Of a stretch of 64,000 nt of DNA, positions 1 to 9,614 are shown piece after piece. Where the stretch lies: the NCBI RefSeq assembly GCF_030127145.1, contig NZ_CP126158.1, forward strand, positions 930,001 to 994,000, written 5' to 3'. Each line of letters begins with the position of its first letter. Position 1 is the stretch's first letter. The translations under genes and the position numbers were made by a program. Under the pieces are notes generated by a model, which was given only the letters and a program-made list of their open reading frames with translations, was not told the DNA's origin and did no database searches. The stretch comes from Halobaculum halobium (GTDB taxonomy: Archaea > Halobacteriota > Halobacteria > Halobacteriales > Haloferacaceae).

Positions 1-2
1 GT

Positions 3-1184
3 GAGGGCGCGCCGGACTACTTCGACACGGTTCGCCTGCTCGGTATCGACACCCCGGAGACGACCGCCGACCCGGAACTCCCGGCAGAGTGGGAGGGGAT
101 CGACTCGCTGGAGTACCTCCTCTCGAAGGGCGGGGCGTCGGCGGCGTGGGCGCGCGAGGAGCTCTCGGGCGCGACGGTCGACCTCTCGTTCGACCCCGCC
201 GAGGGCGCCCGCGGCGACTTCGGCCGCCTGCTGTGTTACCTCCGCTACGACGCCGACGGCGACGGCGGGCGCGAGGACTTCTACAACCGGCGTGCCGTCG
301 CCGGCGGCTACGCCCGCGTGTACGACTCCGGGTCGACGAACCACGACGCGTTCATCGAAGTCGAGCGGAAGGCCCGCAAGCGCGGGCTCGGCGTGTGGGA
401 GGAGAGCGATCCCGGCGCGTCCGCCCCGACACGCCCCGCCCGGGTCGAGCGCGTCCTGTTCCCGCGGGCGGCACCGGTCAAGGCCGGCGAGGGGGCCGAG
501 GTCGTCGCTCGCGCGGGCGAGTCCGCCTCACTGCCCGGGACGCCGCTGGCGGCCGTCGACAAGGATGCGAGCGTCGCGGTCATCGGGGCCCAGACGATCA
601 GCGAGGACTACGACGGCCCAGACGCGCCGGTCGACGATCCCGACACGTACGACGCCTACCAGTTCACCGCCGGCGTCGTGGACGAACTCACCGCGCGCGC
701 CGGCGAGGTGCTGATCGACGGCGGGCACGGCCAGTTCGCCGCCGGTGAGTCGGTGAGCGCCGAGGACGCCGCCTACTTTCAGCGGTATCTGGAGGGGCTC
801 GATACCGGCTTCACGCAGTACAACGACGTGGCGTCGATGCGGAAGCTGACCCGCGGCCGCGCGATCGTCGTCTCCGCGCCGACCGAGGACTACGCCGAGG
901 CGGAACTGGCAGCGCTGCGCCGGTACGCCCGCGGCGGCGGCGCCGTCGTCGTCCTCGCCGGCCGCGCGGCCGACCGTGGCCGGGTGAACGGGCTGCTCGA
1001 CGCACTCGACGCCGATCTCGCGATCGGCGCCGGCGCCGTCACCGACGCGAGCGCCAACGCGGGGCGACCAGATCTTCTCGTTACGGCCGACGTGGACGTC
1101 GAGCCGCCGGTCCTCGGTAGCGAGCGCGGTCGGGGCGGCGAGGACGACGGGGAGAACTCGCTGGCGGGCGTGCTGTTCGACTGA
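3..1184 (+). CDS. thermonuclease (SNase-like) family protein with C-terminal DUF4350-like domain, 5' truncated
   Basis: The reading frame is open from base 3 and the start lies before the window; 393 residues are visible. The first ~120 residues show the staphylococcal-nuclease pattern: DTVRLLGIDTPET at the start, GRLLCYL in the middle, and a tail in which an Arg/Tyr-rich stretch leads to RGLGVWE. These proteins are secreted or surface Ca-dependent endonucleases. The C-terminal ~200 residues contain DGGHGQF and a later GGGAVVVLAG segment, as in DUF4350-type domains fused to haloarchaeal nucleases. The fold assignment is by pattern only. It is followed by a 99-bp gap before the next gene on the same strand. 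Confidence 0.75.
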   Translation, partial: EGAPDYFDTVRLLGIDTPETTADPELPAEWEGIDSLEYLLSKGGASAAWAREELSGATVDLSFDPAEGARGDFGRLLCYLRYDADGDGGREDFYNRRAVAGGYARVYDSGSTNHDAFIEVERKARKRGLGVWEESDPGASAPTRPARVERVLFPRAAPVKAGEGAEVVARAGESASLPGTPLAAVDKDASVAVIGAQTISEDYDGPDAPVDDPDTYDAYQFTAGVVDELTARAGEVLIDGGHGQFAAGESVSAEDAAYFQRYLEGLDTGFTQYNDVASMRKLTRGRAIVVSAPTEDYAEAELAALRRYARGGGAVVVLAGRAADRGRVNGLLDALDADLAIGAGAVTDASANAGRPDLLVTADVDVEPPVLGSERGRGGEDDGENSLAGVLFD

Positions 1185-1283
1185 GTCGCCGGTGACACGC
1201 CGACCACGACGGAGCGCGCGGGGTCGGTCGACGCCACCGCACCGATAGAAAGAGGGTAGTGGGATGACGTTCATCCCGAGGGT

Positions 1284-3149
1284 ATGCGCGACTGGCTGTC
1301 CCACCGGGTCGCCGCCACGCCGGATGCGGAGGCGCTCGTGCTGGCGAGTTCGGGGGAGAGGCTGACGTACGCAGACCTCGACGCCCGCGTCGAGGCGCTC
1401 GCGTCCCGGCTGGCCGGACTGGGCATCGCTCCCGGCGACCACCTCGCGGTCGTCCTCGACAACCGCCCGGGGTACGTCGCGCTCGTCCACGCGGCGATGC
1501 GCCTCGGCGTCCGGTTGGTCCCCTGTTCGGACCGACTCACCGCCGCGGAACTCGCGCCCAAGCTCGCCGCCGCCGACGCGACGGCGCTGGTGTGCGGCGC
1601 CGACACGGAGACCCTGGCTGTTCAGGCCGCCCTCGGCGACGCCGCAGACGCGCGGGAGACTGTCGGGGAAACCGACGGCGCAGTCGAGGGAGCACCCGCC
1701 GAGGGAGCGGCCGAGGACGACGCACCAGCGGGGTGGCAGTCCGTCGACGAGTTCGAGCCCGCCCGGATCGACGGGGAGAACGCGGGCGACGCGGATGGGG
1801 CGAGCGGTTCCCCGGTCCCGGTCGTGTCGCTCGACGACCCCGACGACGACCGCGTGGTCGGCATCGACGCCGCGCCCGACGGGGACGTTCCGGCCGTCCA
1901 CTGGGGCCGCGGCGACACGCTCGTCATGCTGTTCACGTCGGGCTCGACCGGGACCCCGAAGCTCGTACAGCTGTCGATGGGAAACGTGCTGGCGTCGGCG
2001 ACCGCCTCGGCGTTCCGGCTGGGAGTCCTCCCGGACGACCGGTCTCTCGCGACGCTGTCGCTGCACCACACCGGCGGGATCATGCCGTTGTACCGGGCGG
2101 CGCTGTACGGAACGAGCGTCGTTCTCCGGGAGTCGTTCGATGCGGGCGGCGCCGTCGACGACATCAGACGCTACGACGTGACGGGCGTGTCGCTCGTCCC
2201 GACGATGCTCTCGCGGATGCTCGACGCCCGTGGGACGCTTCCGGACTCGCTGCGGACGGTGCTGCTGGGCGGCGCGCCCGCGCCCGACTCGCTGATCGAG
2301 CGCTGTCGGAACTTCTCCGTGCCGGTCCACCCCACGTGGGGAATGACGGAGGCCGCCTCCCAGATCGCGACCGCGCGACCGAGGGAGGCGTTCGACCGAC
2401 TCGGGACCGTTGGACGCCCGCTGCTGTGGACCGACGTGACCGTCCGCGACGGGGACGGGTCGGTACTTCCTGCGGGCGAGACGGGAGAGCTCGTGGTCGC
2501 CGGGCCGTCAGTCACCGCCGGGTACTACGGCGACGACGGCGCGACCGAATCCGCGTTGACCGACGACGGCGCGCTCCGGACGGGCGACGTAGGCTACCGC
2601 GACGAGGACGGCTACGTGTACGTGCTCAATCGCCTCGACGACCGGATCATCTCCGGGGGCGAGAACGTCGACCCCGGCGAGGTCGCGGCGGCGATCCGTG
2701 AGCACCCCGCCGTCGGCGACGCGACGGTCGCCGGCATCCCGGACCGGGAGTGGGGCGAACGCGTCACCGCGCTCGTCGTCCCCGCCGACTCGCCGTCGAC
2801 GGACGCGGAGCCGCTCACGGCCGCGGCGATCGAGTCCCACTGCCGCGACCGGCTCGCGGGGTTCAAGATCCCGCGCACGATCGCCTTCACCGACGAGCTC
2901 CCCCGAACCGTCACGGGGACCGTCGAGCGGCCGGCGGTGCGCGAGCGACTCGAACGCGCTCGCGATGAAGAGACAGCGGCTGAGACCGACGATACCCGCT
3001 CGGAGGACGACGCCGCGGGCGACACCACTGGCGACGCCAGCGCCGAGGGCGACGACGGGATCGATGACGACGAGCACGAGGGTGACACCGACGCCGACGG
3101 CGGCGACGAGGACCCGCGCGACGCCTCACACCCGAGCGCGGAGGAGTAG
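1284..3149 (+). CDS. menE: class I acyl-CoA synthetase, probable o-succinylbenzoate--CoA ligase (MenE)
   Basis: 621-residue adenylate-forming enzyme that would activate o-succinylbenzoate with ATP and CoA in menaquinone synthesis. It shows the P-loop FTSGSTGTPK, the A5 motif WGMTEAAS, the A7/A8 region RTGDVGYRDEDGY and IISGGENVDPGEV. A ~90-residue acidic insert follows residue ~115, and the last ~65 residues are an acidic, disordered-looking tail. The usual A10 catalytic lysine is not seen: the motif reads LPRTVTGTVER, with Thr546 where Lys is expected. No other men genes are adjacent (an enoyl-CoA hydratase/MenB-fold gene lies 11 kb away), so the MenE assignment rests on family resemblance. 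Another acyl-CoA synthetase specificity is possible. Confidence 0.7.
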   Translation: MRDWLSHRVAATPDAEALVLASSGERLTYADLDARVEALASRLAGLGIAPGDHLAVVLDNRPGYVALVHAAMRLGVRLVPCSDRLTAAELAPKLAAADATALVCGADTETLAVQAALGDAADARETVGETDGAVEGAPAEGAAEDDAPAGWQSVDEFEPARIDGENAGDADGASGSPVPVVSLDDPDDDRVVGIDAAPDGDVPAVHWGRGDTLVMLFTSGSTGTPKLVQLSMGNVLASATASAFRLGVLPDDRSLATLSLHHTGGIMPLYRAALYGTSVVLRESFDAGGAVDDIRRYDVTGVSLVPTMLSRMLDARGTLPDSLRTVLLGGAPAPDSLIERCRNFSVPVHPTWGMTEAASQIATARPREAFDRLGTVGRPLLWTDVTVRDGDGSVLPAGETGELVVAGPSVTAGYYGDDGATESALTDDGALRTGDVGYRDEDGYVYVLNRLDDRIISGGENVDPGEVAAAIREHPAVGDATVAGIPDREWGERVTALVVPADSPSTDAEPLTAAAIESHCRDRLAGFKIPRTIAFTDELPRTVTGTVERPAVRERLERARDEETAAETDDTRSEDDAAGDTTGDASAEGDDGIDDDEHEGDTDADGGDEDPRDASHPSAEE

Positions 3150-3255
3150 CAGCCGACGCCGCTGCGGCTGTCGCCGGCCCGAGCGCGCGGTAAACGCGAA
3201 ACCCCGGGTCCGCGGTTCCACGGAGGTTATGTTCGGGGGTACCGGAGTGGGAGTC

Positions 3256-4416
3256 ATGAACACGGACCTCGGTCTGCTCGACGAATCGCTCGTTCCGGAG
3301 CACGCGCGCGACGTGAAGCGGGAAGCTCGCGAGTTCGCCCAAGAGCACATCGCCCCGGTCGCCCAGGAGCACTTCGAGGCCGACGACTACCCCTGGGAGG
3401 TGCTGGAGGCGGGCCAGGAGGCCGGACTCGTCGGCCAGGACATCCCCGAGGAGTACGGCGGCCGCGGACTCGACATCTACCAGCTGCTCGCGATCGCCGA
3501 GGAGTTCTACCGCGCGGACGCCGGCATCGGCCTGACGCTGATGCTGGCCTCCTTCGGTAACGAGCTCGTCTACGACTACGGCAGCGACGAGCAGTGCGAG
3601 GAGTACGTCCGCCCGGTCGCCGAGGGCGAGCAGATCTCCGGGCTCGCCGTCTCCGAGCCCCAGACCGGCTCGGACCTCGCGGGCATGACGACGAAAGCCG
3701 AGAAGGTCGACGGCGGCTACGAGATCACCGGCGAGAAGTACTGGGTCGGCAACGCCGTCGAGGGCGACTGGCTCACCGTCTACGCGAAGACCGGCGACTC
3801 GGACGACCGCTACGGCAACTACTCGCTGTTCATCGTCGAGACCGACTCGGAGGGATACGAGGCCGAGCACATCCCCGAGAAGATGGGCATGCGCGGCTCC
3901 AAGCAGGGCCACATCGTCATGGAGGACTGCTTCGTCCCCGAGGAGAACCTCGTCGGCGCCGAGGGCGGCGGCTTCTACATGCTCGCGGACTTCTTCAACC
4001 ACGGTCGGGTCGTCGTCGGCGGCCACGGCATCGGCCTGGCTGCGGCGGCCATCGAGGAGGCCTGGGAGTTCGTTCACGACCGAGAGGCGTTCGACCGCAA
4101 CATCTCGGAGTTCCAGTCCGTCCAGCACGACCTCGCGGACATGCGCACCGAATTCGAGGCCGCGCGGTCGCTCAACTGGCGCGCCGCCGAGAAGCTGGCG
4201 AACCACGAGAACGCCGGGCTGTGGGCCGCGATGGCGAAGCTCAAGTCGACGGAAACAGCGGTCGACTGCGCCGAGACCGGGATGCAACTCCACGGCGGGC
4301 GTTCGATCCTGACGGAGCGCCGCATCGCGCGGGTGTACCGCGACGTGCGCATCCCGGTGATCTACGAGGGCGCCAGCGAGGTGCAGCGCAACCTCATCTA
4401 CCGACAGTCGCAGTAA
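3256..4416 (+). CDS. acyl-CoA dehydrogenase
   Basis: 386 residues, the usual length for the family. It carries out FAD-dependent alpha,beta-dehydrogenation of acyl-CoA. Family signatures include LAVSEPQTGSD (FAD/substrate region), the FAD-binding QSVQHDLADM region, QLHGG near the C-terminus, and VIYEGASEVQR, whose Glu sits at the position of the catalytic base of medium-chain enzymes. I chose ATG 3256 because the N-terminal helix begins there as in homologues. An upstream in-frame ATG at 3229, close behind a GGAGG sequence, would add nine residues and cannot be excluded. It lies 106 bp downstream of the CoA-ligase gene, so the two may serve one acyl-CoA pathway. Substrate chain length is unknown. 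Confidence 0.88.
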   Translation: MNTDLGLLDESLVPEHARDVKREAREFAQEHIAPVAQEHFEADDYPWEVLEAGQEAGLVGQDIPEEYGGRGLDIYQLLAIAEEFYRADAGIGLTLMLASFGNELVYDYGSDEQCEEYVRPVAEGEQISGLAVSEPQTGSDLAGMTTKAEKVDGGYEITGEKYWVGNAVEGDWLTVYAKTGDSDDRYGNYSLFIVETDSEGYEAEHIPEKMGMRGSKQGHIVMEDCFVPEENLVGAEGGGFYMLADFFNHGRVVVGGHGIGLAAAAIEEAWEFVHDREAFDRNISEFQSVQHDLADMRTEFEAARSLNWRAAEKLANHENAGLWAAMAKLKSTETAVDCAETGMQLHGGRSILTERRIARVYRDVRIPVIYEGASEVQRNLIYRQSQ

Positions 4417-4486
4417 GCGAACCGACGACGACCGTGCGGCGCCGTTCACGGGGCCGCCGCCGTCGCGCGCTCGGGTGACCCCCGGC

Positions 4487-4495
4487 GCTTTACCC
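4487..4495 (+). promoter_or_regulatory. TATA-like element for nnr-moaC
   Basis: GCTTTACCC is centred ~29 bp before ATG 4520, the usual spacing for a leaderless haloarchaeal promoter. Confidence 0.45.
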
Positions 4496-4519
4496 CTCCC
4501 GGTCGTACCCGAGGACGAC

Positions 4520-5997
4520 ATGATCTCCTCCGAGCGGATGGCGATGGTCGACCGGAACGCCGCGGCGCTCGGCGTCTCGACGAAGCAGCTGATGGAGTCG
4601 TCGGGCGACGCCGTCGCCCGCGCGGTCCGGGGGCGGGCAGCCCCCGGCGACCGAGTCCTCCTCGTGTGCGGGCGCGGCAACAACGGCGGCGACGCGATGG
4701 TAGCCGCGCGCTTTCTCGGTGAGTTCGACGTGGAGACGGTACTGTTGGGACGGCCGGAGACGATCAGGACCGACATCGCCCGAGAGAACTGGGAGGCGCT
4801 CGTCGAGAGCGACCTCCCGACCCGAACCGTCACCGACTCCCGCGAGTTCGACCTCGACGACCACGAGCCGGATCTCGTCGTCGACGCGATGCTCGGCACG
4901 GGCGTCTCCGGCGCGCTTCGAGAGCCGGAGGCGACCGTCGCCCGCGCGGTGAACGATGCGCCCGCGGACGTGTCCGTCGTCGCCGTCGACGTCCCCTCCG
5001 GCGTCGACGCCGACACGGGCGAGGTCGCGGGCGACGCGGACGGCGTTGGCGACGAGGGCGCCGCCGTCGACGCCGACGCCGTCGTCACCTTCCACGACGA
5101 GAAGCCGGGGCTCGCGAGCCTCGGCTGCGACGTCACCGTCGCTGACATCGGCATTCCGGCGGCCGCCGAGACGTTCGTCGGCCCGGGCGACCTGCAGGCG
5201 CTGACCGGGAGGCCGACTCACACAAGGGCGACAACGGCGAGGTGCTCGTCGTCGGGGGCGGCCCCTACACCGGCGCGCCAGCGCTGGCCGCCCGCGCCGC
5301 GCTCCGCGCCGGCGCCGACCTCGTCCGGGTCGCCTGCCCGGAACCGGTCGCCCGCGAGATCCAGGGGTACGGTCCGGACCTCATCGTCCGCTCGTTCGCC
5401 GGCGACCACCTCGCGCCGAAACACGTCGACGACCTGCTCGAACGGGCCGCCGACCAGGACGCGGTCGTCTTCGGGCCCGGGCTCGGGAGCGACGAGGCGA
5501 CGTTGGACGCCGTCGCGGAGTTCCTCGCCGGCTACGACGGTCGGGCGGTCGTCGACGCCGACGCGCTCCAAGTCGTCCCCGAGGTCGACACCGACGCCGA
5601 CCTGATCTGTACCCCGCATCAGGGCGAACTGCTGAAGATGGGCGGCGAGACCGCCGACGACTGGCGCGAGCGCGCACGTCTCGTGGAGGCATTCGCCGGC
5701 GAGGTGGGACACACGCTCCTCGTGAAGGGTCGCTACGACGTGATCAGCGACGGCGGCGAGACGCGGGTCGGCCGGACCGGCAATCCGGGGATGACCGTCG
5801 GCGGCACCGGCGACGTGCTCGCGGGCGTGACCGGCGCGCTCGCCGGCCAGATCGACTCACCCCTGCAGGCGGCCGCGCTCGCGGCGTGGGCGAACGGTCG
5901 CGCCGGCGACGCCGCCGCCGACGAGTTCGGCGACGGGCTCGCTGCCTCCGACCTCCCGGACCGAATCCCACAAGCCCTCCGCGACGAAGGAGAGTGA
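4520..5997 (+). pseudogene. nnr: bifunctional NAD(P)H-hydrate epimerase/dehydratase Nnr, frameshifted as sequenced
   Basis: Nnr repairs hydrated NAD(P)H: the YjeF-N domain epimerises R/S-NAD(P)HX and the C-terminal domain dehydrates it. The N-terminal half (ATG 4520, frame 2) shows CGRGNNGGDAMVAAR and VDVPSGVDADTG. The C-terminal half continues in frame 1 from [18 protein letters not shown] (5221 on) through the catalytic NPGMTVGGTGDVLAG to the stop at 5995-5997. The frames join at GACCGGGAGGCC (5204-5215). One extra G in the GGG run at 5207-5209 would restore a continuous ~493-residue protein reading LTGEADSHKGDNG. As written, the upstream frame runs on to a stop at 5605. Both halves are otherwise well conserved, so a sequencing indel is as likely as a real inactivation. 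The next gene, moaC, starts two bases after the stop. Confidence 0.8.
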
Positions 5998-5998
5998 C

Positions 5999-6517
5999 AT
6001 GAGCGACGACGAGGCCCATCGCGACCGCGACACCGACCCGGACGACGACCTGACCCACACCGACGACGCGGGCGACGTGCAGATGGTGAACGTCGGCGAG
6101 AAGCCCGACTCCTCGCGACGTGCGGTCGCCCGGGGCACCATCTCCCTCACCGAGTCGACGATCGAGGCCGTCCGCGGCAACGAGGTGAAGAAGGGCGACG
6201 TGCTCGCGACCGCCCGGATCGGCGCGGTGCAGGCGGTGAAACACACCTGGGAGACGATCCCGATGTGCCACCAGATCCCGATCACGAACGTCGACACCGA
6301 CTTCGAGGTGGGCGAGGCCCGCATCGACCTCGAAGTCGCCGTCGAGACGACCGGGAAGACCGGCTGTGAGATGGAGGCGCTTGAGGGGGTCACGACCGGT
6401 CTGAACGTCGTCTGGGACATGGTGAAGGCCGCAGAGAAGGACGTGACCGGCGGCTATCCGGACACGCGGATCACGGACGTGGAGGTCGTGACGAAAGAGA
6501 AGACGGTGTTGGAGTAA
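5999..6517 (+). CDS. moaC: cyclic pyranopterin monophosphate synthase MoaC
   Basis: 172 residues. It converts (8S)-3',8-cyclo-7,8-dihydroguanosine triphosphate to cyclic pyranopterin monophosphate in molybdenum-cofactor synthesis. Conserved MoaC motifs are present: KKGDVLATARIGAVQAVK, the active-site PMCHQIPI, and ETTGKTGCEMEAL followed by a WDMVKA segment. The first ~25 residues are a haloarchaeal acidic extension. It starts two bases after the nnr stop behind AAGGAGAG, so it is co-transcribed with nnr. Clear family match. Confidence 0.95.
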   Translation: MSDDEAHRDRDTDPDDDLTHTDDAGDVQMVNVGEKPDSSRRAVARGTISLTESTIEAVRGNEVKKGDVLATARIGAVQAVKHTWETIPMCHQIPITNVDTDFEVGEARIDLEVAVETTGKTGCEMEALEGVTTGLNVVWDMVKAAEKDVTGGYPDTRITDVEVVTKEKTVLE

Positions 6518-6560
6518 CCGCACGGGCTGACCGGCGACCCCCGATTGCGTCCGCCGGATA

Positions 6561-6570
6561 CCTTTTAGTC
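6561..6570 (+). promoter_or_regulatory. TATA-like element for the SBDS gene
   Basis: CCTTTTAGTC sits ~27 bp before ATG 6592, consistent with a leaderless transcript. Confidence 0.5.
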
Positions 6571-6591
6571 ACGGCGGCGGAATCCACACGC

Positions 6592-7317
6592 ATGATCTCA
6601 CTCGACGAGGCCGTCACCGCCCGATTGGAGTCACACGGCACGCGCTTCGAGGTCCTGATCGACCCGGACGCGGCGCTGGCGATCAAGCGCGGCGAGTTCG
6701 ACGGCGAGTTGGAGGACGTGATCGCCGCAGAGGACGTCTTCGAGAACGCCTCCCGCGGCGACCGACCGCCCGAGGAGGACGTCGAGGAGGTGTTCGGCAC
6801 GACCGACGCGATGGAGATCATTCCGGAGGTCGTCAAGCGCGGGGAGATCCAGATCACCGCCGAGCAGCGCAAGGAGATGCTCGAACAGAAGCACAAGCAA
6901 CTGGTCAACCGGATCACGCGCAACGCGGTGAACCCGCAGATGGACGACGCGCCGCACCCGCCCGAGCGGATCGAGCGCGCGCTGGAGGAGGCGGGGTTCA
7001 CCGTCGAGCCGATGGAGCCCGTCGAGAACCAGATCGACGACGCGCTGGAGGCGCTCCGACCGGTCATCCCGATCCGCTTCGACGAGGTGACGATCGCGGT
7101 GCAGTTGCCAGCCGACTACGCCGGTTCCGGACAGGCGAAGGTTCGCGAGTTCGGCGACCTCGAACGCGAGGAGTGGCAAAGCGACGGCTCGTGGGTGGGC
7201 GTCGTCACCTTCCCAGCGGGGCTGCAGAACGACTTCTACGACCTCGTGAACGAGGTGTCCAGCGGCGAGGCCGACACGCGCGTCGTGAAGGAAGAAGACG
7301 AGATCAGTCGCCGGTAA
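6592..7317 (+). CDS. ribosome maturation protein SBDS/Sdo1
   Basis: 241 residues, the archaeal SBDS length. In eukaryotes the family releases eIF6 from the large ribosomal subunit with EFL1; the archaeal role is inferred to be similar. The N-terminal FYSH domain contains the region around RFEVLIDPDAALAIKRGE. The middle helical domain carries the hallmark ITAEQRKEMLEQKHKQLVN and the conserved NPQ. The C-terminal domain is ferredoxin-like and begins near RPVIPIRF. Start and length agree with the family, and a well-placed TATA-like box precedes it. Confidence 0.95.
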   Translation: MISLDEAVTARLESHGTRFEVLIDPDAALAIKRGEFDGELEDVIAAEDVFENASRGDRPPEEDVEEVFGTTDAMEIIPEVVKRGEIQITAEQRKEMLEQKHKQLVNRITRNAVNPQMDDAPHPPERIERALEEAGFTVEPMEPVENQIDDALEALRPVIPIRFDEVTIAVQLPADYAGSGQAKVREFGDLEREEWQSDGSWVGVVTFPAGLQNDFYDLVNEVSSGEADTRVVKEEDEISRR

Positions 7318-7357
7318 CTGTCAGTCGCGGCCCGGACGCGGAACGACCGAACGGCGA

Positions 7358-7699
7358 TTATCCCCGCTTGAATCCGACGAAGAAGCCGCCGGTGAACCCG
7401 GCCGACACCGAGAGGGTCGAGAGAATCGTCTCGACCCACGACGGTGGCGTCTCGGCGGTCGCGGCCGTTCCGAGCGATTCGAACGACCCGCCGAGCTTCT
7501 CCCAGTTCACGGTTAAGACGCCCCGCGATTCGAGGAATTTGAACAGCGCGAGCTCCAGCCCGACGATCACCGCGATCAGCTTCGCGACCTTCTTCGCCGC
7601 GAATCCGATGATCCCGCCGATGACAGCTCCCGTCCCGAGTTCAAATCCCAACTGCCGGGGGTCGATGTCTATCTGTGCGAGCAGTTCCGGTCCTGGCAT
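7358..7699 (-). CDS. FUN14 domain membrane protein
   Basis: 113 residues from ATG 7699; a longer upstream frame exists but does not look coding. FUN14 proteins are small membrane proteins with Gly-rich helices. Here GAVIGGIIGFAAKK leads into a hydrophobic helix (IAVIVGLELALFKFL), and a second Gly-rich segment near the C-terminus (LSVSAGFTGGFFVGFK) completes the pattern. Mitochondrial FUNDC1 is a relative, but the archaeal function is unknown. It converges with the SBDS gene (40 bp between stops) and is divergent from hflX. Confidence 0.75.
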   Translation of the reverse strand: MPGPELLAQIDIDPRQLGFELGTGAVIGGIIGFAAKKVAKLIAVIVGLELALFKFLESRGVLTVNWEKLGGSFESLGTAATAETPPSWVETILSTLSVSAGFTGGFFVGFKRG

Positions 7700-7916
7700 A
7701 CCGCTGAGTGGGCCGTCCCCGGTTAAGTCGTTTGTGGGACGAACGGCTGCACGATACTGATCGAGCCGCGTTCGGGTCGCTTCGTTCAGCGCTATACGCT
7801 CCTCCGAGGCCACGAGACCCGCCACGCGAGGCGGCTGGCGGTCGGGGGCCCGGCTCGTCCGTCGGATCGCCGCCGACGGCGCGGAATTGAAGTCCTCCGA
7901 CCGCGTACTCGCGCGC

Positions 7917-9303
7917 ATGCACACTGAGCCGACCGACGCGAACCGCGAGGTGGGGGACAGCCATCCCTGACCGTCACACCGAGGAGAAGCCGACGGCGGT
8001 CGTCGCGAAGCGCGTCGACCGCGGTCGCGCCGACCTGACGGAGATCTCGGAGCTCGCGACCGCCGCGGGATACGAGGTTGTCGCGTCGCTCACGCAGACG
8101 CGAGACCAGGACCCGGCGTACCACTTCGGCGAGGGCAAGGCCGGCGAGCTCGCGCGACTCGTCGCCCGCGAGGACGCCGACGCCGTGATTATCGACAACG
8201 AGGTCGGCCCGTACCAGACGTTCAACATCGGGGCGAAGCTCCCCGAGGGCGTCGAGGTCGTCGATCGGTTCACGCTCATCCTCGACATCTTCGGGCAGCG
8301 GGCGCAGACGCGCAAGGCCCAACTGCAGGTGGAACTTGCGGAGCTGCGCTACGAACTCCCCCGAGCAGAGGTGAAGGCGAGTCTCGCGAAGCGCGACGAG
8401 CGACCCGGGTTCATGGGGCTCGGCGAGTACGACGAGTCGCGCGAGCGCGACATCAAAGCGCAGATCAGCCGCATCAAAGACGAACTCGACGCGATCGCAG
8501 AGACCGAGGAGAAGCGGCGCGAGCGGCGGCGCGAGTCCGGCTTCGACCTTGTCGCGCTGGCGGGGTACACGAACGCCGGCAAGTCGACGCTGCTGCGACG
8601 GCTGGCGGACGATCTCGACGTCGAGGAGAACGCACAGAAGCACCCCGACATCGACGCGACCGCCGAGTCCGAAAACCGGCTATTCACGACGCTCGGCACG
8701 ACCACCCGCCGCGCCAACACGGGCAAGCGCGACGTGCTGCTCACGGACACTGTCGGGTTCATCTCCGACCTGCCGCACTGGCTGGTGGAGTCGTTCAAGT
8801 CGACCCTGGAGTCGGTGTATCACGCGGACCTCGTACTTCTCGTTGTCGACGCCAGCGAGTCCGTCGAGGAGATGCGCGAGAAGCTCGTCACCTCCCACGA
8901 CACGCTCTATGAGCGCAACGAGGCGCCCATCGTCACCGTGTTCAACAAGGTCGACCGGCTCGGCGACGACGAACTCCGGCGCAAGCGCGAAGCGCTGTCC
9001 GCACTCGCGCCCAACCCGGTGTGCGTCTCCGGACTGACCGGCGATCGAATCGACGTGCTCCGCGAGCGCGTCGAGGCCGACCTCCCCGACTGGAAGCGCG
9101 AACGGTTGCTGTTGCCGCTGTCGGACGACGCGATGAGTCTGGTCTCGTGGATTCACGACAACGGACACGTCGAGCGCGAGGAGTACGACGCCACGCAGGT
9201 CGACATGGAGTTCGAGGCGCCGCCGTCGATCGTCGAACAGGCGCGCTCCCGGGCGGCCGACCTCGATCGTGAGGCGCCCGCCGAATCGGTCGAGTCGCCG
9301 TAG
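7917..9303 (+). CDS. hflX: GTPase HflX, with a probable frameshift near the 5' end
   Basis: HflX is a ribosome-associated GTPase that splits or rescues stalled ribosomes. The protein shows the N-terminal HflX domain (HFGEGKAGEL, IIDNEVGPYQ, DIFGQRAQTRKAQLQVELA), the glycine-rich linker GFMGLGEYDESRERD, and G motifs: G1 GYTNAGKST, G3 DTVGF, G4 NKVD. The coding frame is open from 7891, but I find no ATG or GTG in it before 8173, well inside the domain. ATG 7917 opens in the neighbouring frame (MHTEPTDANREVG...) and hits a stop at 7968. Removing one G from the five-G run at 7952-7956 joins it to the HflX frame. So either the run is miscounted or a rare start codon is used. The end at 9303 is secure. 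Confidence 0.85.
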
Positions 9304-9404
9304 CCGGCGCCCCCGGCCACGCGATCAAAGCGCCCGTGTTCGACTCGCTCGCCGGGGTTAGCTTGCGGATACTTACCCTCTCTCCGTTCGACGCCGCGAT
9401 CGAG

Positions 9405-9545
9405 ATGCGTGATCACAGGTACCACGTCGTCTGCCGCGACTGCCCCACCGAGTTGCTGAGCGACTCCGAACGCACCGCAAACCGGGTTGCCGCCGGCCAC
9501 GAGAACGCGGCCGGCCACGACGTCGCGATCGGTCGGGTGGAGTGA
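9405..9545 (+). CDS. small CxxC protein of unknown function
   Basis: 46 residues from ATG 9405, beginning MRDHRYHVVCRDCPTE. The CxxC with surrounding His residues could bind a metal ion. Codon use is typical of the neighbouring genes, and such short HxVxCRDC proteins are familiar in haloarchaea, though I cannot name the family. An in-frame upstream start at 9336 gives an unlikely hydrophobic extension. A TTACCC element ~30 bp upstream could be its promoter. Confidence 0.6.
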   Translation: MRDHRYHVVCRDCPTELLSDSERTANRVAAGHENAAGHDVAIGRVE

Positions 9546-9614
9546 TCGCAGGGCCGGCGCTGCCGAGGCCCTCGGGATCGACCGAGGCTTGTACCGGGCG
9601 CCCGACAGACGGGT

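Noticed and set aside
2911-5154. A 747-codon minus-strand frame and similar long frames at 27252-30044 and 19841-22012
   Set aside because: All are antisense to well-recognised genes and show no domain signature.
5204-5221. Programmed -1 frameshift in nnr
   Set aside because: A slip after GGG would restore the frame, but no X-XXY-YYZ heptamer or downstream pseudoknot is apparent, so a simple indel is preferred.
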